Source: Penium margaritaceum
Taxonomy: Eukaryota > Streptophyta > Zygnematophyceae > Desmidiales > Peniaceae
Reading direction: 5' to 3'
Assembly (NCBI GenBank): GCA_023375785.1
Contig: SZWC01001212.1
Location: 191,623 to 255,622 of the forward strand
DNA: 64,000 bases
Below, one piece after another: positions 12,100-23,580 of this stretch. Both the position numbers and the translations under genes were made by a program. How positions within the stretch are numbered: the first letter of the stretch is position 1; each line of letters starts with the position of its first letter. The notes beneath the pieces are model-generated. The model did not search any database. It was not told where the DNA came from and worked only from the letters and a program-made list of their open reading frames with translations.

Positions 12100-13440
12100 G
12101 CTACGTCGCGGTGATCTTGGCAACACCGGCTGCTGGCCTTACTATCTCTCATCGACAACTTCTTCCTCATACTCGGACTCATCTGCTTTGGCTGCTGTGT
12201 TCTTCCCCCCGGTAGCAGCTGCCTCTGCATCGCCTAGTTGCACCCCATCACTGTTGCCCTCCAAAGTCACGTTGTCGACATTGATGTCTGCTGGCTCCTC
12301 CTCATAGGTGAGGATCTGGAACCACTCCCCTTGCTTCGGAGTGTCCACCACAACGATGTCGTTGCAGCTGCTACTTTAGGTCTGCTGCTCGTTGAACTTG
12401 ACGGCGCGGCAGCTGAAGACCTCTTCCTTGTACACGTTGTAGAGCCGATGCAACTTTTGTGCGCTCTCGAAGCCAAGGAAGTGGTACGAGTTGACACGCG
12501 GGTCCAGTTTTCTTTCTATTGCTCCGCCTGAACCATTGCATGTGCCTTGCACCCGAACACATTCAGGTATGCCACACTTGGCTTGCGCCCGCTCCAAACC
12601 TCCTGTGGCTTCTTCCAGCTGTCCTTCCCCTTCAACACCATTGTCAGGGTGAGGTTGATGTTGTAGCCTGCCGTACACACCGCTTCCACCCAGAAGTTCT
12701 ACGAGCATCGTCCGTACCATGGTCAGCAGTGTCTAATTCAACCGCTCCACCACACCGTTAGATTGTGACAAGTAGGATGTTATGTGCTCCTACTTGATGC
12801 CCTACTGCTTCAGCCACCCGCTGCAGTCCATGTACTTGCTGCCGTTGTCGTTACGTAGCACTCTGACCTTGCCACCAGTCTGCCTCTCCACCACGATGCC
12901 GTACGCCTTCAGCCGGTCTAGCACCTCGTCTTTCTGCTCCATGAAGTACAGAAATATCGTTTTGCTACAATCGTCAATGAAGATGAGAAGGTACTTTGTG
13001 TCTCCTTTTGACAGAGTTTTGAATGGTTTGCATACGTCACTATGCACAACCTCTAGTAGGTCCTCGACACGACTTGCTTTGTTGTTGAATGGCTTGTGCC
13101 TCGCCTTGCCCAAAGTACAAGGCGCACACATTTTGTAGACTACTACATCTGCTACCATGTCTGCTGCACCAGTGATATCGAGGTCGCGTACCATGTCGCG
13201 CTTTGCCAACTCCCTCATGACTCCGGGGGGCGATGAATGTCCCAGCCGCCGGTGACACAGCTCCATATCAGCTCTCCCTCCTTTGGCCAGATTGACGGTG
13301 TGTTCTTGCAAATCTGCTATGTCTTGTACTCCCTGATTTATCTACAGTATGACTTTGCCGTCGCTGTCCATGCGTACCACTGCACCTTTCTTACGGAAGA
13401 GCACCTCATACCCCTTGTCTGTCAAGCGACTGACCCTTAA
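12100..13440 (-). pseudogene. Copia copy 4A: integrase and acidic linker
   Basis: This belongs to a fourth copia family, more like the TNT1 type than families 2 and 3. GAG-pre-integrase CHRRLGHSSPPGVMREL lies near 13250 and the zinc-binding CAPCTLGKARHKPF near 13110. The integrase core starts at HSDVCKPFKTL near 13045, with a decayed second-Asp motif RNDNGSKY near 12860 (normally SDNGGEY). After a frameshift, SQSNGVVERLN carries the catalytic Glu, and a TAG stands at the next Gln position. The C-terminal part (12376-12720) and an acidic linker with EEEPADINV follow. RT is absent because the copy is cut at about 12040. Confidence 0.8.
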
Positions 13441-13470
13441 AATATGAGCAAGGCTGGGACATGCTATACC

Positions 13471-14480
13471 TCACGAATGACATGCTTTCTTATCGTTCCC
13501 TTTCACCTCCACCTCCACGTCTCTTTCACCAGCCATCGGCTTGACTTTGTCGTTGGCAACCACCATCGACTTAGCGGACTTGGTGTGGTGGACGGACCAC
13601 ACCTTCTCGACCTGGATGTGCTCCTTGGTGCCGGAATCCAGGCACTGCCAGTTGGGCCCCCTGAGATTTTGGTTCTTTGTGCCATTGAGGAGCACCTTCT
13701 TGCCTTTGGGGTCCTTGCCACCGGCCTTCGCCTCTGCGCAAAAACAAGCCCAATGGTCCTCCTTGCCACAGGTGTGGCACGCACCTTTCCTGGCACCCTT
13801 CTTGCGACTGCCCTTGCCGCTGCCTACTTCTATGCCATTGCTGCCACCATGTATTCTTGTGACTAGGGCTGATGAGGAAGTCAAGACCTCGCCGCCGTTG
13901 TGATGCTACGCCTCGTAGCAGATGTACTCAGTGACGGCACCATAGGTGAGCTTATCCATCCTCTGAGGATGGTGATGAGAGGGCTCCAACTGTTGGGTAG
14001 ATCCATGAGGATGGCCATTACCTGCAGCTACGAGTCGACATTTCATCCCACGTCATTGCACTGTGAGTCAAGCGACTCAATCTTTTGCATGGCGGTGAGG
14101 ATGTCCTGTCCCTCCTCCTTACCGTTAGAAGTCAACATTCTATCCTGACCGTTCAAACTCTCTTAATCTGGAATATTCTGTTTGCAAGTGACATCGACTG
14201 GTGGATGGTGCACAGTGTTTTCTATGCCTTGGCTATCAATTTGCAGCCTTAAAAAATAGTCCCACTGAGTCTCGATGGTAGACGACAGTAGGAACATGAG
14301 CGCCACCATATTCTTCTTTTCAAAGGCCTCCTTCTCCTCAACAATCACTTTTGTATCGTCCAGCACCTCCGTGCCCTTCATGAGCTCGAGCAGCTCCTTC
14401 TGCACGAGGTGGATCTTGAAGTGCTACCTCAACCACCTGAAGCCTAGACCACCTGCGTACTTCTGGCTCAACTGCAACTC
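13471..14480 (-). pseudogene. Copia copy 4A: gag and protease
   Basis: The gag N-terminus reads HFKIHLVQKELLELMKG (about 14440-14370), the usual start of a UBN2-type gag. It continues with EEKEAFEKKNMVALMFLLSS. Further on, a zinc knuckle CHTCGKEDHWACFC (near 13770) fits CX2CX4HX4C. The protease has the intact aspartic motif WQCLDSGTKEHI near 13650. A stop in the gag start and frameshifts between 14160 and 13890 kill it. Family 4 shows no close relative elsewhere in the window. Confidence 0.8.
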
Positions 14481-14499
14481 CGTCTTTTGTGCCATGTTG

Positions 14500-15264
14500 T
14501 GCTACTGCTACACGGGTCGTCAGACGTTGATAGAGAGGTCATCCAAAATGCTCCTCCTGTCCGCTACGGAAGCTGTGAATGTTTTTGGATTGGTCTGGGT
14601 TGTGGGCCCAGTCCATTCATTGCAAATGGAGTTCCAACGTTCCCTAAATGCAGTCCAGGGTTTACGGCTTGTTTGCACAGTGATCAGAGATGGTGAGTGT
14701 GCTTTCTAGTCGTCGCATGCTATAGAGCAGAGTTCCGACGGGATGCAGAAAACCCAAATCTCGAATAGCTGGGGATTGAATTTGACCATGGACCACATCA
14801 GCAAAGTTATAGGACTACTCACAAGCTTTCTAACACACCAAAGAATGCGCAAGTGTAGCCCAAGCTACGCGCTCCGACATGCATCATTGTGCTTCTACCG
14901 CTCAGCATTATGCTAGCTCAAGGACCGCTCGACAGAGCGCCCTCAAGCACCAATACTTGCACCAAAACACCTTTTCCAAGGCACAAGAGCTCCAATAACC
15001 TTCTACGCTGTCTAAGGCACCCTTTGGGGTACCTGAATTTGACAAAAAAAATAATAAACCTGATGCTTGGGTTTGGCGGGGTTTGCGACATGTCCATGTA
15101 CCTCCAGTCAAGTTCCTGAGTAATAAACTGTCCTAATTAGTCGGGGGGCCGAAACCGGCCAAGTCCCCCTGTAACAGCTTGTAATACTGCGTAGTAATTT
15201 GGTGCTAAAATTCATTGTTCACATTGCCGCGTAGTCCGGAGCCGCGCTTTGGCTAACTAGTCAA
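14500..15264. other. Unassigned stretch between copy 4A and copy 2C
   Basis: No convincing coding sequence is visible. It may hold the 5' leader or LTR of copy 4A (minus strand), but I found no partner LTR, primer site or target duplication to prove it. The last 150 bases are AT-richer than their surroundings. Confidence 0.4.
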
Positions 15265-15269
15265 GTAAC

Positions 15270-16129
15270 TGTTGAATTTTGTTGGCCACTCACAACTCTA
15301 TGCCCTCTTGTCTCCCACACTGTGCACACACACATGTACAGATTAAGTGACAATGGTTCTACCCGGGGAAGCGTCAGACATGCCCATTCTGACTGGAGCC
15401 ATTGACGCCCTCAAGCTGCTACTGCTGCTGGACCCAGGAGTGCACCTTGGCACAAACATGGCCATTGCATGACTCTATGAATTTCTATGACTCTCTGTGA
15501 TGCGGTAGATGCTACGGATCATACACTCTCACTGCCGTGCCCTGCATCATGTTCTCTTGCCTTGCCTGCTCTGGGGTAGCTGCATATTTCCCGGGTGCTG
15601 ATCCTTAGGGGGCCACCATGCCGGTCCTGGCCGTGCACTGGTGAGCAGCCGCCCTCAGATTATTCTGAGTGGTCGGGCTCGACCCCCGGGTGGCGGCACT
15701 CGCCCACCCGAGCATGATGCTTGAGGTGNTAGATGCTACGGATCATACACTCTCACTGCCGTGCCCTGCATCATGTTCTCTTGCCTTGCCTGCTCTGGGG
15801 TAGCTGCATATTTCCCGGGTGCTGATCCTTAGGGGGCCACCATGCCGGTCCTGGCCGTGCACTGGTGAGCAGCCGCCCTCAGATTATTCTGAGTGGTCGG
15901 GCTCGACCCCCGGGTGGCGGCACTCGCCCACCCGAGCATGATGCTTGAGGTGGGTGCGTGCTCACCGGTTCTTCACTCGATCGCTCCCCCCCTCCATTCT
16001 TGTCTTGGTTGAGTGCGAACATTTTCTAAGGCAAGTTACCGCATCCATGGCGTGTCTCGCGCACTATTACCTGTCGCTCTCACCCGCCCCGTCTCACACT
16101 GTCTAGCCAGGAACGTTCCTAGTAGCTAC
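15270..16129 (+). repeat. 5' LTR of element 2C
   Basis: It starts TGTTGAATTTTG and ends CCTAGTAGCTAC immediately before the primer-binding site. It matches 22516-23435. A tRNA-like block lies at 15628-15690: A-box-like TGGCCGTGCACTGG (15628-15641), hairpin CTCAGATTATTCTGAG (15654-15669) and B-box-like GGGCTCGACCCCC (15675-15687). Bases 15506-15727 repeat at 15729-15951 across the N at 15728, which is probably an unmerged contig overlap. Confidence 0.85.
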
Positions 16130-16141
16130 TGGTATTAGAGC
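16130..16141 (+). promoter_or_regulatory. Primer-binding site of 2C (initiator tRNA-Met 3' end)
   Basis: TGGTATTAGAGC directly follows the LTR. It matches the plant-type site TGGTATCAGAGC, complementary to the 3' end of initiator tRNA-Met, with one C-to-T change. Reverse transcription starts here. Confidence 0.85.
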
Positions 16142-16701
16142 AATGAGGATCCAATCCCGCCGCTCGTTGATCCTGGCCCTTGAGTTCCATGGCCCACAGT
16201 TCCGGTGGCCCGTGTATCACCGCAACGGACAATCTGCCCCGCCGGCCGTCTCTTCGGCCTGAAACGGTAACACTTCTAGTGGTGCCACCGTCCCTCCCTG
16301 CCAACACGCAACATCTATTCTCGCTGCTCTCCTTGGCTGCCCATGACTCTCCAAGGCCCGCGAATGCACTCTCGCCCGCCCGCTCATTCTCAACGGCCCT
16401 CGCTGCTCTTAGCTGCTCGTGTGCTCTCGGTCCTTGACTACTCTTGCAGCTGCTCTCAGCCGCCCTCCCCGTTCTCCGCGGTCACTCTTGGCTGCACTCG
16501 GATGCCCTCGGTTACCCGTGACTCTCGGGTACCCCTCTCGCCCCCTCTCGGGCGCTCTGTGGCTCTCCCCTGCTCTTAGTTGTTGTCGGATGCTCCCCAC
16601 ACACAGCTGCTCTTTCAGCCTTCTCTCAGCTTAGCGGGACTGCCCATTACCCTCAGCTGTCCTTCGACCTTCTAGCCCATTCTCGGCTGCTCCGATGCCT
16701 C
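16142..16701 (+). other. 5' leader of element 2C
   Basis: This untranslated leader lies between the primer site and the gag frame. It is C/T-rich with repeated tgctctc and ctcggct motifs. No convincing ORF is present; overlapping open frames reflect base composition only. Confidence 0.5.
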
Positions 16702-18560
16702 TTGGGTACTGTCTACCATCAAGTGCTCTCTCAGCTGCTCTTGGCCACTCTCTCCTCTTCCCTCGGCCACACTCGGGAACTCTTGGCTGCCCCTGTAGCC
16801 ACAGAAGCCACCCTTGATTCACCACCTTTTGACGGACCATCGGACAAAGAGCTTGATTCCCCTCGCATTGCAGCACGCTACGCTGACCACGGGTGGGAGG
16901 ACCCTCTCTACGGCCCTCCTACACCTCCTGACGATGACGCACTAATCTGCTTTTGCATGCTCCACTCCTCGTACTGGAGAGAGGAGTTGGAGAGGGAGGA
17001 AGTTGCATGAGAGGAGGAAATCAATCGACAGGTGTACACAGCGGACGATCTGCCACCGTTACCATCTCGTTCCCCAACCATGCAACCGCCTGCCGACACC
17101 CCGCCATCCACTACTGCATCCACCTCCAACACCACTGCCGGTCCGTCCCTTGCTATAGCTGCATCTGCCGAACCAGCCCCGATTCCGGAGGTCCCTGGTG
17201 TCGGCCCCGTGCTTCCGGTCCACACAGACTCCATTGGCCTCGCGGTAGCCATTCTCGACGCAGCAGCAGGGGCCGCAGTAACCTTTGCTGCCACAACCCG
17301 TGCATGCAGGGCTCCCACCCAAACTGCTGTGGGCCATGCAGCGGACGCCTACGCACACGCAGCAACCTCTCTTACACTGCTTGCTGCTGCTCTAGCAAAC
17401 ATCGCAACCCAGGTCACAGCAGTAGTAGCCTTTGTCACCAACGCTGCCTCATCTGCTGTTGACGCCACTACAACCTCTGTTGGCTCCATCCGCGCCTCCA
17501 CCGCAGCAGCAGTTCTTACCCCCACAGGCGCTCCTTGGGAACTGACACCCAATGTCACCATAGGGATCCTGGTTGCATCTGCGTCTGCAGTAGTGGCTGG
17601 AGCCACTGTCACTGGGCTTCTTTACCTGACAGTGGCAGTTGCGGGATGGGTGGCAGTTCTCTTCTCCTCAGCGGTGGCCGTGGTGGCGCCTCTCTTTGCA
17701 CTACTGCCCCGCCACTCCTCCGGTGAGCTCGTCTCTCACTCTGCCACACACATTCACTTTTCTCACCTCTCCCATTCGTGTTCGCACTCTTGCATTTGTG
17801 TTCTCACCTCCTCATCATGCATGGGCCAGAGGACACTCTAGAGGCCCTCCAGGCTGTTCTCAGTGAGGCGCAGGCCGAGGACCGTAAAGCACAGGATGAG
17901 CTTCACCATGAACGGGAAGCACAGCATGAACTAGCGGCCACAGTGGCCGCATTGGTCCTTGAGCGTCTTTGCTCTGCCCCACCCTTTGCTGCCGTCCTCC
18001 CTGCTGCACAGTCAGTGTCTGCAGACTCATCAGATCCACCTGGCGCATGCAGCGCGTTGCCCTTGTTGCCGTCACTACCTCCTCACCCTCCTCTTCTGAT
18101 GCAACTTCCAGAGCCTCCTCCTCTCACGCTTCAGCCAACTCCAGCCAGGCTGCTTCTCGCATGGGGGAGGGGGGGTGGCCCCGGCTCCGGTCGTGGTGGT
18201 GGTCGTGGGGGCAAAGGGCGTGGGGGTGATCGCAGTGGTAAAAACGCTGTTTCCTCTGTCACCGATGTCACCTGCTAGAACTGCGGCACCACAGGCCACT
18301 CCGCGCCCAAATGCCCTGCCCCCCGCGACGATGCGTGCCTTGCATCCTCTATGCGTGCTCATTGGGCCCGCACAGGCGTCACCACCTCCTCCGCCGCTGC
18401 CGCCGTGACGGTCGCGTCTTCCTCATCCTCCTCCTCTGCCTCAGCACTGTCTACCACACTCGCACCTCTCCAATCGACACCACCTGCACCCAGCCCATGG
18501 GGCTGGGTTCCACCTCCGTCTGGCCCTCCTCACTAAGGGCTCCCATCTTCTCACTACTCC
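16702..18560 (+). pseudogene. Element 2C gag: Ala-rich nucleocapsid precursor
   Basis: This is the structural precursor of the virus-like particle. The first frame (16702-17841) carries YADHGWEDPLYGPPTPPDDD, then a long Ala/Thr/Val-rich stretch (about 17200-17700) that is unusual for gag. A TGA at 17008 fits a CGA-to-TGA change. After a frame change near 17800 come a charged segment EAQAEDRKAQDELHHEREA (17860-17930), a Gly/Arg-rich stretch (18165-18235), and a zinc knuckle with NCGTTGHSAPKC near 18280-18315. The residue between the two knuckle cysteines is TAG, where CTGG (Trp) is expected. The frame then runs, apart from a TAA near 18535, into pol. No standard UBN2 domain is obvious. Confidence 0.75.
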
Positions 18561-18602
18561 GTTCCCCCCTGGGCTCGTGACGATGGGCACTACTCTGACC
18601 GC

Positions 18603-21600
18603 TTGTTAGACCGATCCTCGGAGCGTTCCTCTGATCGCCGTGACGAGGAGCGCACTCTCGAGCGTCAACTGGCACAACTTCTTCACCTTCGCTTTCAGGG
18701 AGGTGAGAGTGTGTGGGGCCAGTCCCGTGTTTCTGTCTGTGAGTCCGATGTCACTCTCCGTGGTCCGTCTTCTGGTGGTGTTCAAGGGGACTTGCCTGAT
18801 GATCATGCATGGATTAAGGATTGGCAGCCTCACACGTTTCCCACACGTCTTGGTCATTCCTCCTCCCTCTCTACCCGTGGCACCATCACTGTCTGTTTGG
18901 TTCTTCCTCCCACTCGTGCCTCCCCTGGCCTCTGGATCATTGATTTCAGGACCACACGTCACATGACCTCCTTTCGTTCCTCCTTTGTGTCCCTCGGGCC
19001 TGTTCAGTCGGTGCGTTCCGTGCGAACTGGCTCTGGCCAGCTCCTCCTTGTTCAAGGTGTTGGATTTGTCCGCTTTGTTGGTCCTGGGGGCACTGTCTAT
19101 CTGCCCGATGTTCTGTACGTCCCTGACCTTGAGGTCAGTCTTCTCTCGATGACCACCCTTGACGATCAGGGCATGGAATTCTCGTCTAGCCGCGGCCTTG
19201 CATCCATCTCTCTCCGCTCCTCTGGCCATGTAGTTCTTCATGGTGTGCGCTGCGATCACCTGTTCCGTGTGCCGCTCACGTTGCCCTCGTCTTCCACTGC
19301 CTCTGCCTTTGTTCACGTCGCTCCTTCACTATCCCCCCAGCATGCTGATCTCTTGCATCATCGTCTCTGTCACATTCACACTTCCGCGATCCAGCGCCTT
19401 CTTCGCCTTCAGCCTGCATACGGCCTTGAACCTACAACCTTTTCTCCTCCCTGCACGTCCACCTGCTTTGACTGTGCCAGTGGCAAAATGCACCGCTCCC
19501 CATTCTCCACCTCTGAGTCCACTACCTCGCACCCACTTGATCTGGTACATGCTGATGTCATGGGCCCGTTGCCCCATGACTTCCTTGGAGGCATTGGGCG
19601 TTACGTCCTATGCCTCATTGATGACTACTCACGCTACGTTGGGTTTTTGCCCTATGGCACAAGAGTGATGTCACCGACATCCTCGAGTCCTGGCTCCCCC
19701 ATGCCGAGCAGGCTTGTCTTCGGTCCTTGCGCGTGTTATGTAGTGACCATGGTGGTGAGTTCTTTGGTCCCACATCTCGCTTCCTTGAGTCTCGTGGTGT
19801 GCGGCTTGAATCCTCTGCCCCCTACACCCCACAACAAAATGGTGTGTTTGAACGCTGGAATCGCACTCTTGCTGATGGTGTTTGTTCTCTGCTCTCTGCC
19901 TCTGGTCAGTCTTCTCTCTTCGCCTTTGAGGCCATGTCCTACATGACTTGGGTCTGCAATTGCGTCCCACATGGACCCCTTCCCCACACTGTCACTCCCT
20001 TTGAACGGTGGACTGGTAGGTGTGCGGACCTCCGTCTTGCCCGCGTTTGGGACTGTCTTGCCTCCGTCTGGGTGCCCGCCAATCAACGTGACGGTAAGCT
20101 GTCCCCTCGTGGTCACCTGTGCATCTTTCTAGGCATCTCTCCATTCTCCAAGGTGTGGCGTTTCTGGGCCCCTTCCCACTGCCGTGTCATTGAGTCTCGT
20201 GACACACTCTTCTATGAGCACCTGTTTGCGCGTGCCTCCCCCCGCTTTGGCAGGTCCCTCTCTCCGCCCTTTTGGGGTGGGGGTGGTTCTCTGACCTCTG
20301 GGCCTGCTATTCTCCCCTCGGAGCATCCCTCGGTTCCCTCTGTCTCTTCCTCAAACGAGCAGAGTGTCCCCTTGTCCACGTCTCCCTCCACGGCTCCCTT
20401 GGCTTCACCTAGTCGATCCCCTGTCTCTCCTACCGCTGTCTCTCCAGCAGTCTCCTCCTCTGCTCCTTCTCTCGATGCCACCCCAATGCCACCCCCTGTC
20501 TTCTCAGAACTACCTCTCTCTGGTGATTCTTCTCCTCCATCTGTGCCGCCTCGTCCTGCTACGCTCTCTTCATCTACGCGTGCTCCGTCCATTCCCCCAG
20601 TCTCACCCTACACGCACGGTGGGCGTCTCCGGGCCCTTCCCTCTCAGCCTCATCCTGTTGTCTCTGGTGACCCCGGCCTTCGTGCTCTTGGTCTCACCAC
20701 CTCTGCCCTGTCTGTGGCAGCATCTGACCTACACCCCAGCATCACACTTGGATACTCTCTTGTCGAACAGGAGTTCCACTCAGCTCTGTCCTCGTCTGTA
20801 GCTGGGTATGTTGCCTCATGCTTTGCTGCTGCCGGCCTCTCTCCTCTTCCTCCTGAACCGCTGACTGTGCAGGCAGTCCGTACAGCCTCGGACTCCCCGT
20901 TGTGGGAGCAGGCAATGAAGGCTGAACTCAATGCACTGTCTGAGCACGGTGTGTACGAGCTCGTCGACCTCCCAACGGGATGCAAGGCAGTTGCTGCCAA
21001 GTGGGTGTACCATCATAAGTTGATTCCAGACAACAGAGTTGAACAGTACAAGGCTCGTCTCAGTGCCAAAGGATTCTCTCAGATCCCCGGTGTTGACTTT
21101 GACAAGACCTTTGCCCTAGTCGGTCGGTACACCACAGCCAGGGCTCTTCTCAGCCTGGTTGCTCAGCATGACTGGGAGCTTGAGCAGATGGATGTCAACA
21201 ATGCCCTTCTCCATGGCAAGCTGGATGAAGATGTTTACATGGTACAACCACCCGGTTTTTCTGATGGAACCAACCGGGTGTGGCGCCTGCGCAAGGCCCT
21301 CTATGGTCTCAAACAGTCCCCACGGCGTTGGAACCAAGAGATCACATCCACCGTTGAAAAAGGGGGCTACAAGCAGAGTGTTGTGGATCCGGTGTTGTTC
21401 CTCAGCCCCCCCACAAAACCACTCGTTGCCATTCTTGTCTACGTGGATGATCTTCTCATTGCCTCCCCCGATGCTTCGTCTGTTGCAGCCGCAAAGGCTT
21501 TGCTCCAGGCAGCATACAAGATGAAGGATCTCGGCCCAGCCCGTGTCTTTCTGGGCGTGGAGCTTGAACGGGACTGTTCACGTCGCACCTTGCATGTGCA

Positions 21601-22456
21601 TCAGGCTACATATGTGTGCAGATTGGGGGAGCGCTTCACACCGCTCCTCATGTCCATCCCCACGGCGTCCACTCCCATGACGCCCACCGGTCAATCCCTC
21701 CTGAAGTCTCTTGAGCTATCCAAACTTGGGGAGATAGTCGATGTGATTGACTACCTCCGTGTTATTGGCTTCCTGATGTACCTTGCCACGTCCACGCGTG
21801 CTGATGTGGAATTTGCTGTGAACGTCTTGTCTCAGTTCTCTCAGTGTCCCCGTGAGCGTCATCTCAAGGCAACATTGTGAGTAGTGTGCTACGCCCTCTC
21901 CACCCCTTGTGTTGGGCTGTACTTTTGCGCACAACCCTCGATCGTGGTTGAAGGCTTCACAGATAGTGACTGGGTGCATGACTCTGATGCCCGTAGCCGA
22001 ACAGGGTACATCTTTCTGGTTGGTGGCACTGCAGTCTCCTGGAAGAGTGGTAAACAAGGGTGTGTGGCTCGTAGCATTGCTGAGGCTGAGTATGTTGCTC
22101 TTGGTGTAGGCACATGTGAGACTGTCTGGCTGTGTCGTTTGCTGCAATAGTTGCGTGTTCCCATCCGTTGCATCACTCTGTGTTGTGACAACTAAAGCAC
22201 AAAGGCCATTGCTGAAAATGGTGGCATGCATCACTCATGCACCAAACACATCAATGTGGAGCATCATTTTGTTCGTGAGTGCATTGCTGCTGGCATCGTC
22301 CAGGTCGCGTGGGTGGATATACGGTCTCAAAGAGCTGACTTTCTCACTAAGGCCCTCGGTCGAAATGTCTTCAAGAGTGCTGTCCACGTAGTGGGTATCA
22401 TCTGTCCACATGATCCAGGTTCATTGTATATGATCCATCTACTTCACCTCTCGTGA
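18603..22456 (+). pseudogene. Element 2C pol: protease, integrase, RT, RNase H
   Basis: Two long frames, 18603-19946 and 19727-21880, are joined by a one-base shift near 19665. The protease reads WIIDFRTTRHMTS near 18935, so the catalytic DSG is now DFR. GAG-pre-integrase LLHHRLCHIHTS is near 19350. Integrase has HADVMGPLPHD, CSDHGGEFFGPT and NGVFERWNR (19545-19865), keeping the D, D and E residues. A Pro/Ser-rich linker spans 20300-20640. RT carries MDVNNALLHGK and LVYVDDLLIASP (near 21440). RNase H includes FTDSDWVHDSDARSRTGY and ADFLTKALGRNVFK. Stops at 21878 (CGA to TGA), 22148 (CAG to TAG) and 22193 (CAA to TAA) break RNase H. The frame ends in TGA at 22454. Confidence 0.92.
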
Positions 22457-22501
22457 TCACCTCTTGTGGTTCTCTCATGTGTGTATGGATTGCTTGTTTG
22501 C

Positions 22502-22515
22502 GGGTCATGGAGGAG
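22502..22515 (+). promoter_or_regulatory. Polypurine tract of 2C
   Basis: gggtcatggaggag lies directly upstream of the 3' LTR start TGTTGAAG. It is conserved in copies 2A and 2B, where it primes second-strand DNA synthesis. Confidence 0.75.
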
Positions 22516-23435
22516 TGTTGAAGTTCATTGGCCACTCACAAATCTATGCCCTCTTATCTCCCAAACTGTGCACACACACATGTACAGATTAAGTGACAAT
22601 GGTCCTACCTGGGAAAGCGTCAGACGTGCCCATTATGACTAGAGCCATTGACGCTCTCAAGCTGCTGCTGTTGCTGGACCCAGGAGTGCACCTTGGCACA
22701 AACATGGCCATTGCATGACTCTTTATGACTTTCTATGACACTCTGTGATGCGGTAGATGCTAGGGCTCATACACTCTCACTGCCGTGCCCTGCATCATGT
22801 TCTCTTGCCTTGCCCGCTCTGGGGGAGCTGCATATTTCCCGGGTGCTGATCCTTAGGGGGCCACCATGCCGGTCCTGGCCGTGCACTGGTGAGCAGCCGC
22901 CCTCAGATTATTCTGAGTGGTCGGGCTCGACCCCCGGGTGGCGGCACTCGCCCACCCGAGCATGATGCTCGAGGTGGGTGCGTGCTCACTGGTTCTTACC
23001 TCGATCTCTCCCCCTCACCATTCTTGTCTTGGTTGAGTGCGAACGTTTTCTAAGGCACTTGCCTTAGANCCTGCATCATGTTCTCTTGCCTTGCCTGCTC
23101 TGGGGGAGCTGCATATTTCCCGGGTGCTGATCCTTAGGGGGCCACCATGCCGGTCCTGGCCGTGCACTGGTGAGCAGCCGCCCTCAGATTATTCTGAGTG
23201 GTCGGGCTCGACCCCCGGGTGGCGGCACTCGCCCACCCGAGCATGATGCTCGAGGTGGGTGCGTGCTCACCGGTTCTTACCTCGATCGCTCCCCCCCTCC
23301 ATTCTTGTCTTGGTTGAGTGCGAACATTTTCTAAGGCAAGTTACCGCATCCATGGCGTGTCTCGCGCACTATTGCCTGTCGCTCCCACCCGCCCTGTCTC
23401 ACACAGTCGAGCCAGGACCTTTCCTAGTAACTATA
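22516..23435 (+). repeat. 3' LTR of element 2C
   Basis: It starts TGTTGAAGTTCATTGG and is followed by the target duplication gtaac. The tRNA-like block is repeated here (A-box-like 22876-22889, B-box-like 22923-22935). The segment from 22789 is repeated from 23071 across the single N at 23070; without that repeat the length is 638 bp. Confidence 0.85.
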
Positions 23436-23440
23436 GTAAC

Positions 23441-23580
23441 AACATTTACCACTAAAAACAGCCACATCCCCCCCCCCCCCAAAATTNNNNNNNNNNNNNN
23501 NNNNNNNNNNNNNNNNNNNNNNNNNNNNNNNNNNNNNNNNNNNNNNNCCCCCCCCCCCCCAAAATTCAAACGCACATAAA
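23441..23580. other. Assembly gap of 61 N bases
   Basis: N bases run from 23487 to 23547. Both sides of the gap carry the same poly-C run followed by aaaatt, so the two contig ends probably overlap at a homopolymer and the gap may hold little or no missing sequence. Confidence 0.7.

Larger units (their letters stand above)
15265..23440 (+). mobile_element. Complete family 2 copia element 2C
   Basis: This LTR retrotransposon has both LTRs, a primer-binding site, gag, pol and a polypurine tract. A 5-bp target duplication gtaac lies at 15265-15269 and 23436-23440. The LTRs measure 860 and 920 bp, but each contains a single-N join with a falsely repeated segment (offsets 223 and 282). Removing these gives 637 and 638 bp, which independently supports the boundaries. 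It is inactive: one frameshift near 19665, several stops, and a damaged protease motif. Confidence 0.85.

Noticed and set aside
17000-17800. A membrane protein suggested by the Ala/Val-rich stretch of 2C gag
   Set aside because: It lies between primer site and zinc knuckle in the gag position, and related sequence recurs in 2A and 2D gag remnants.
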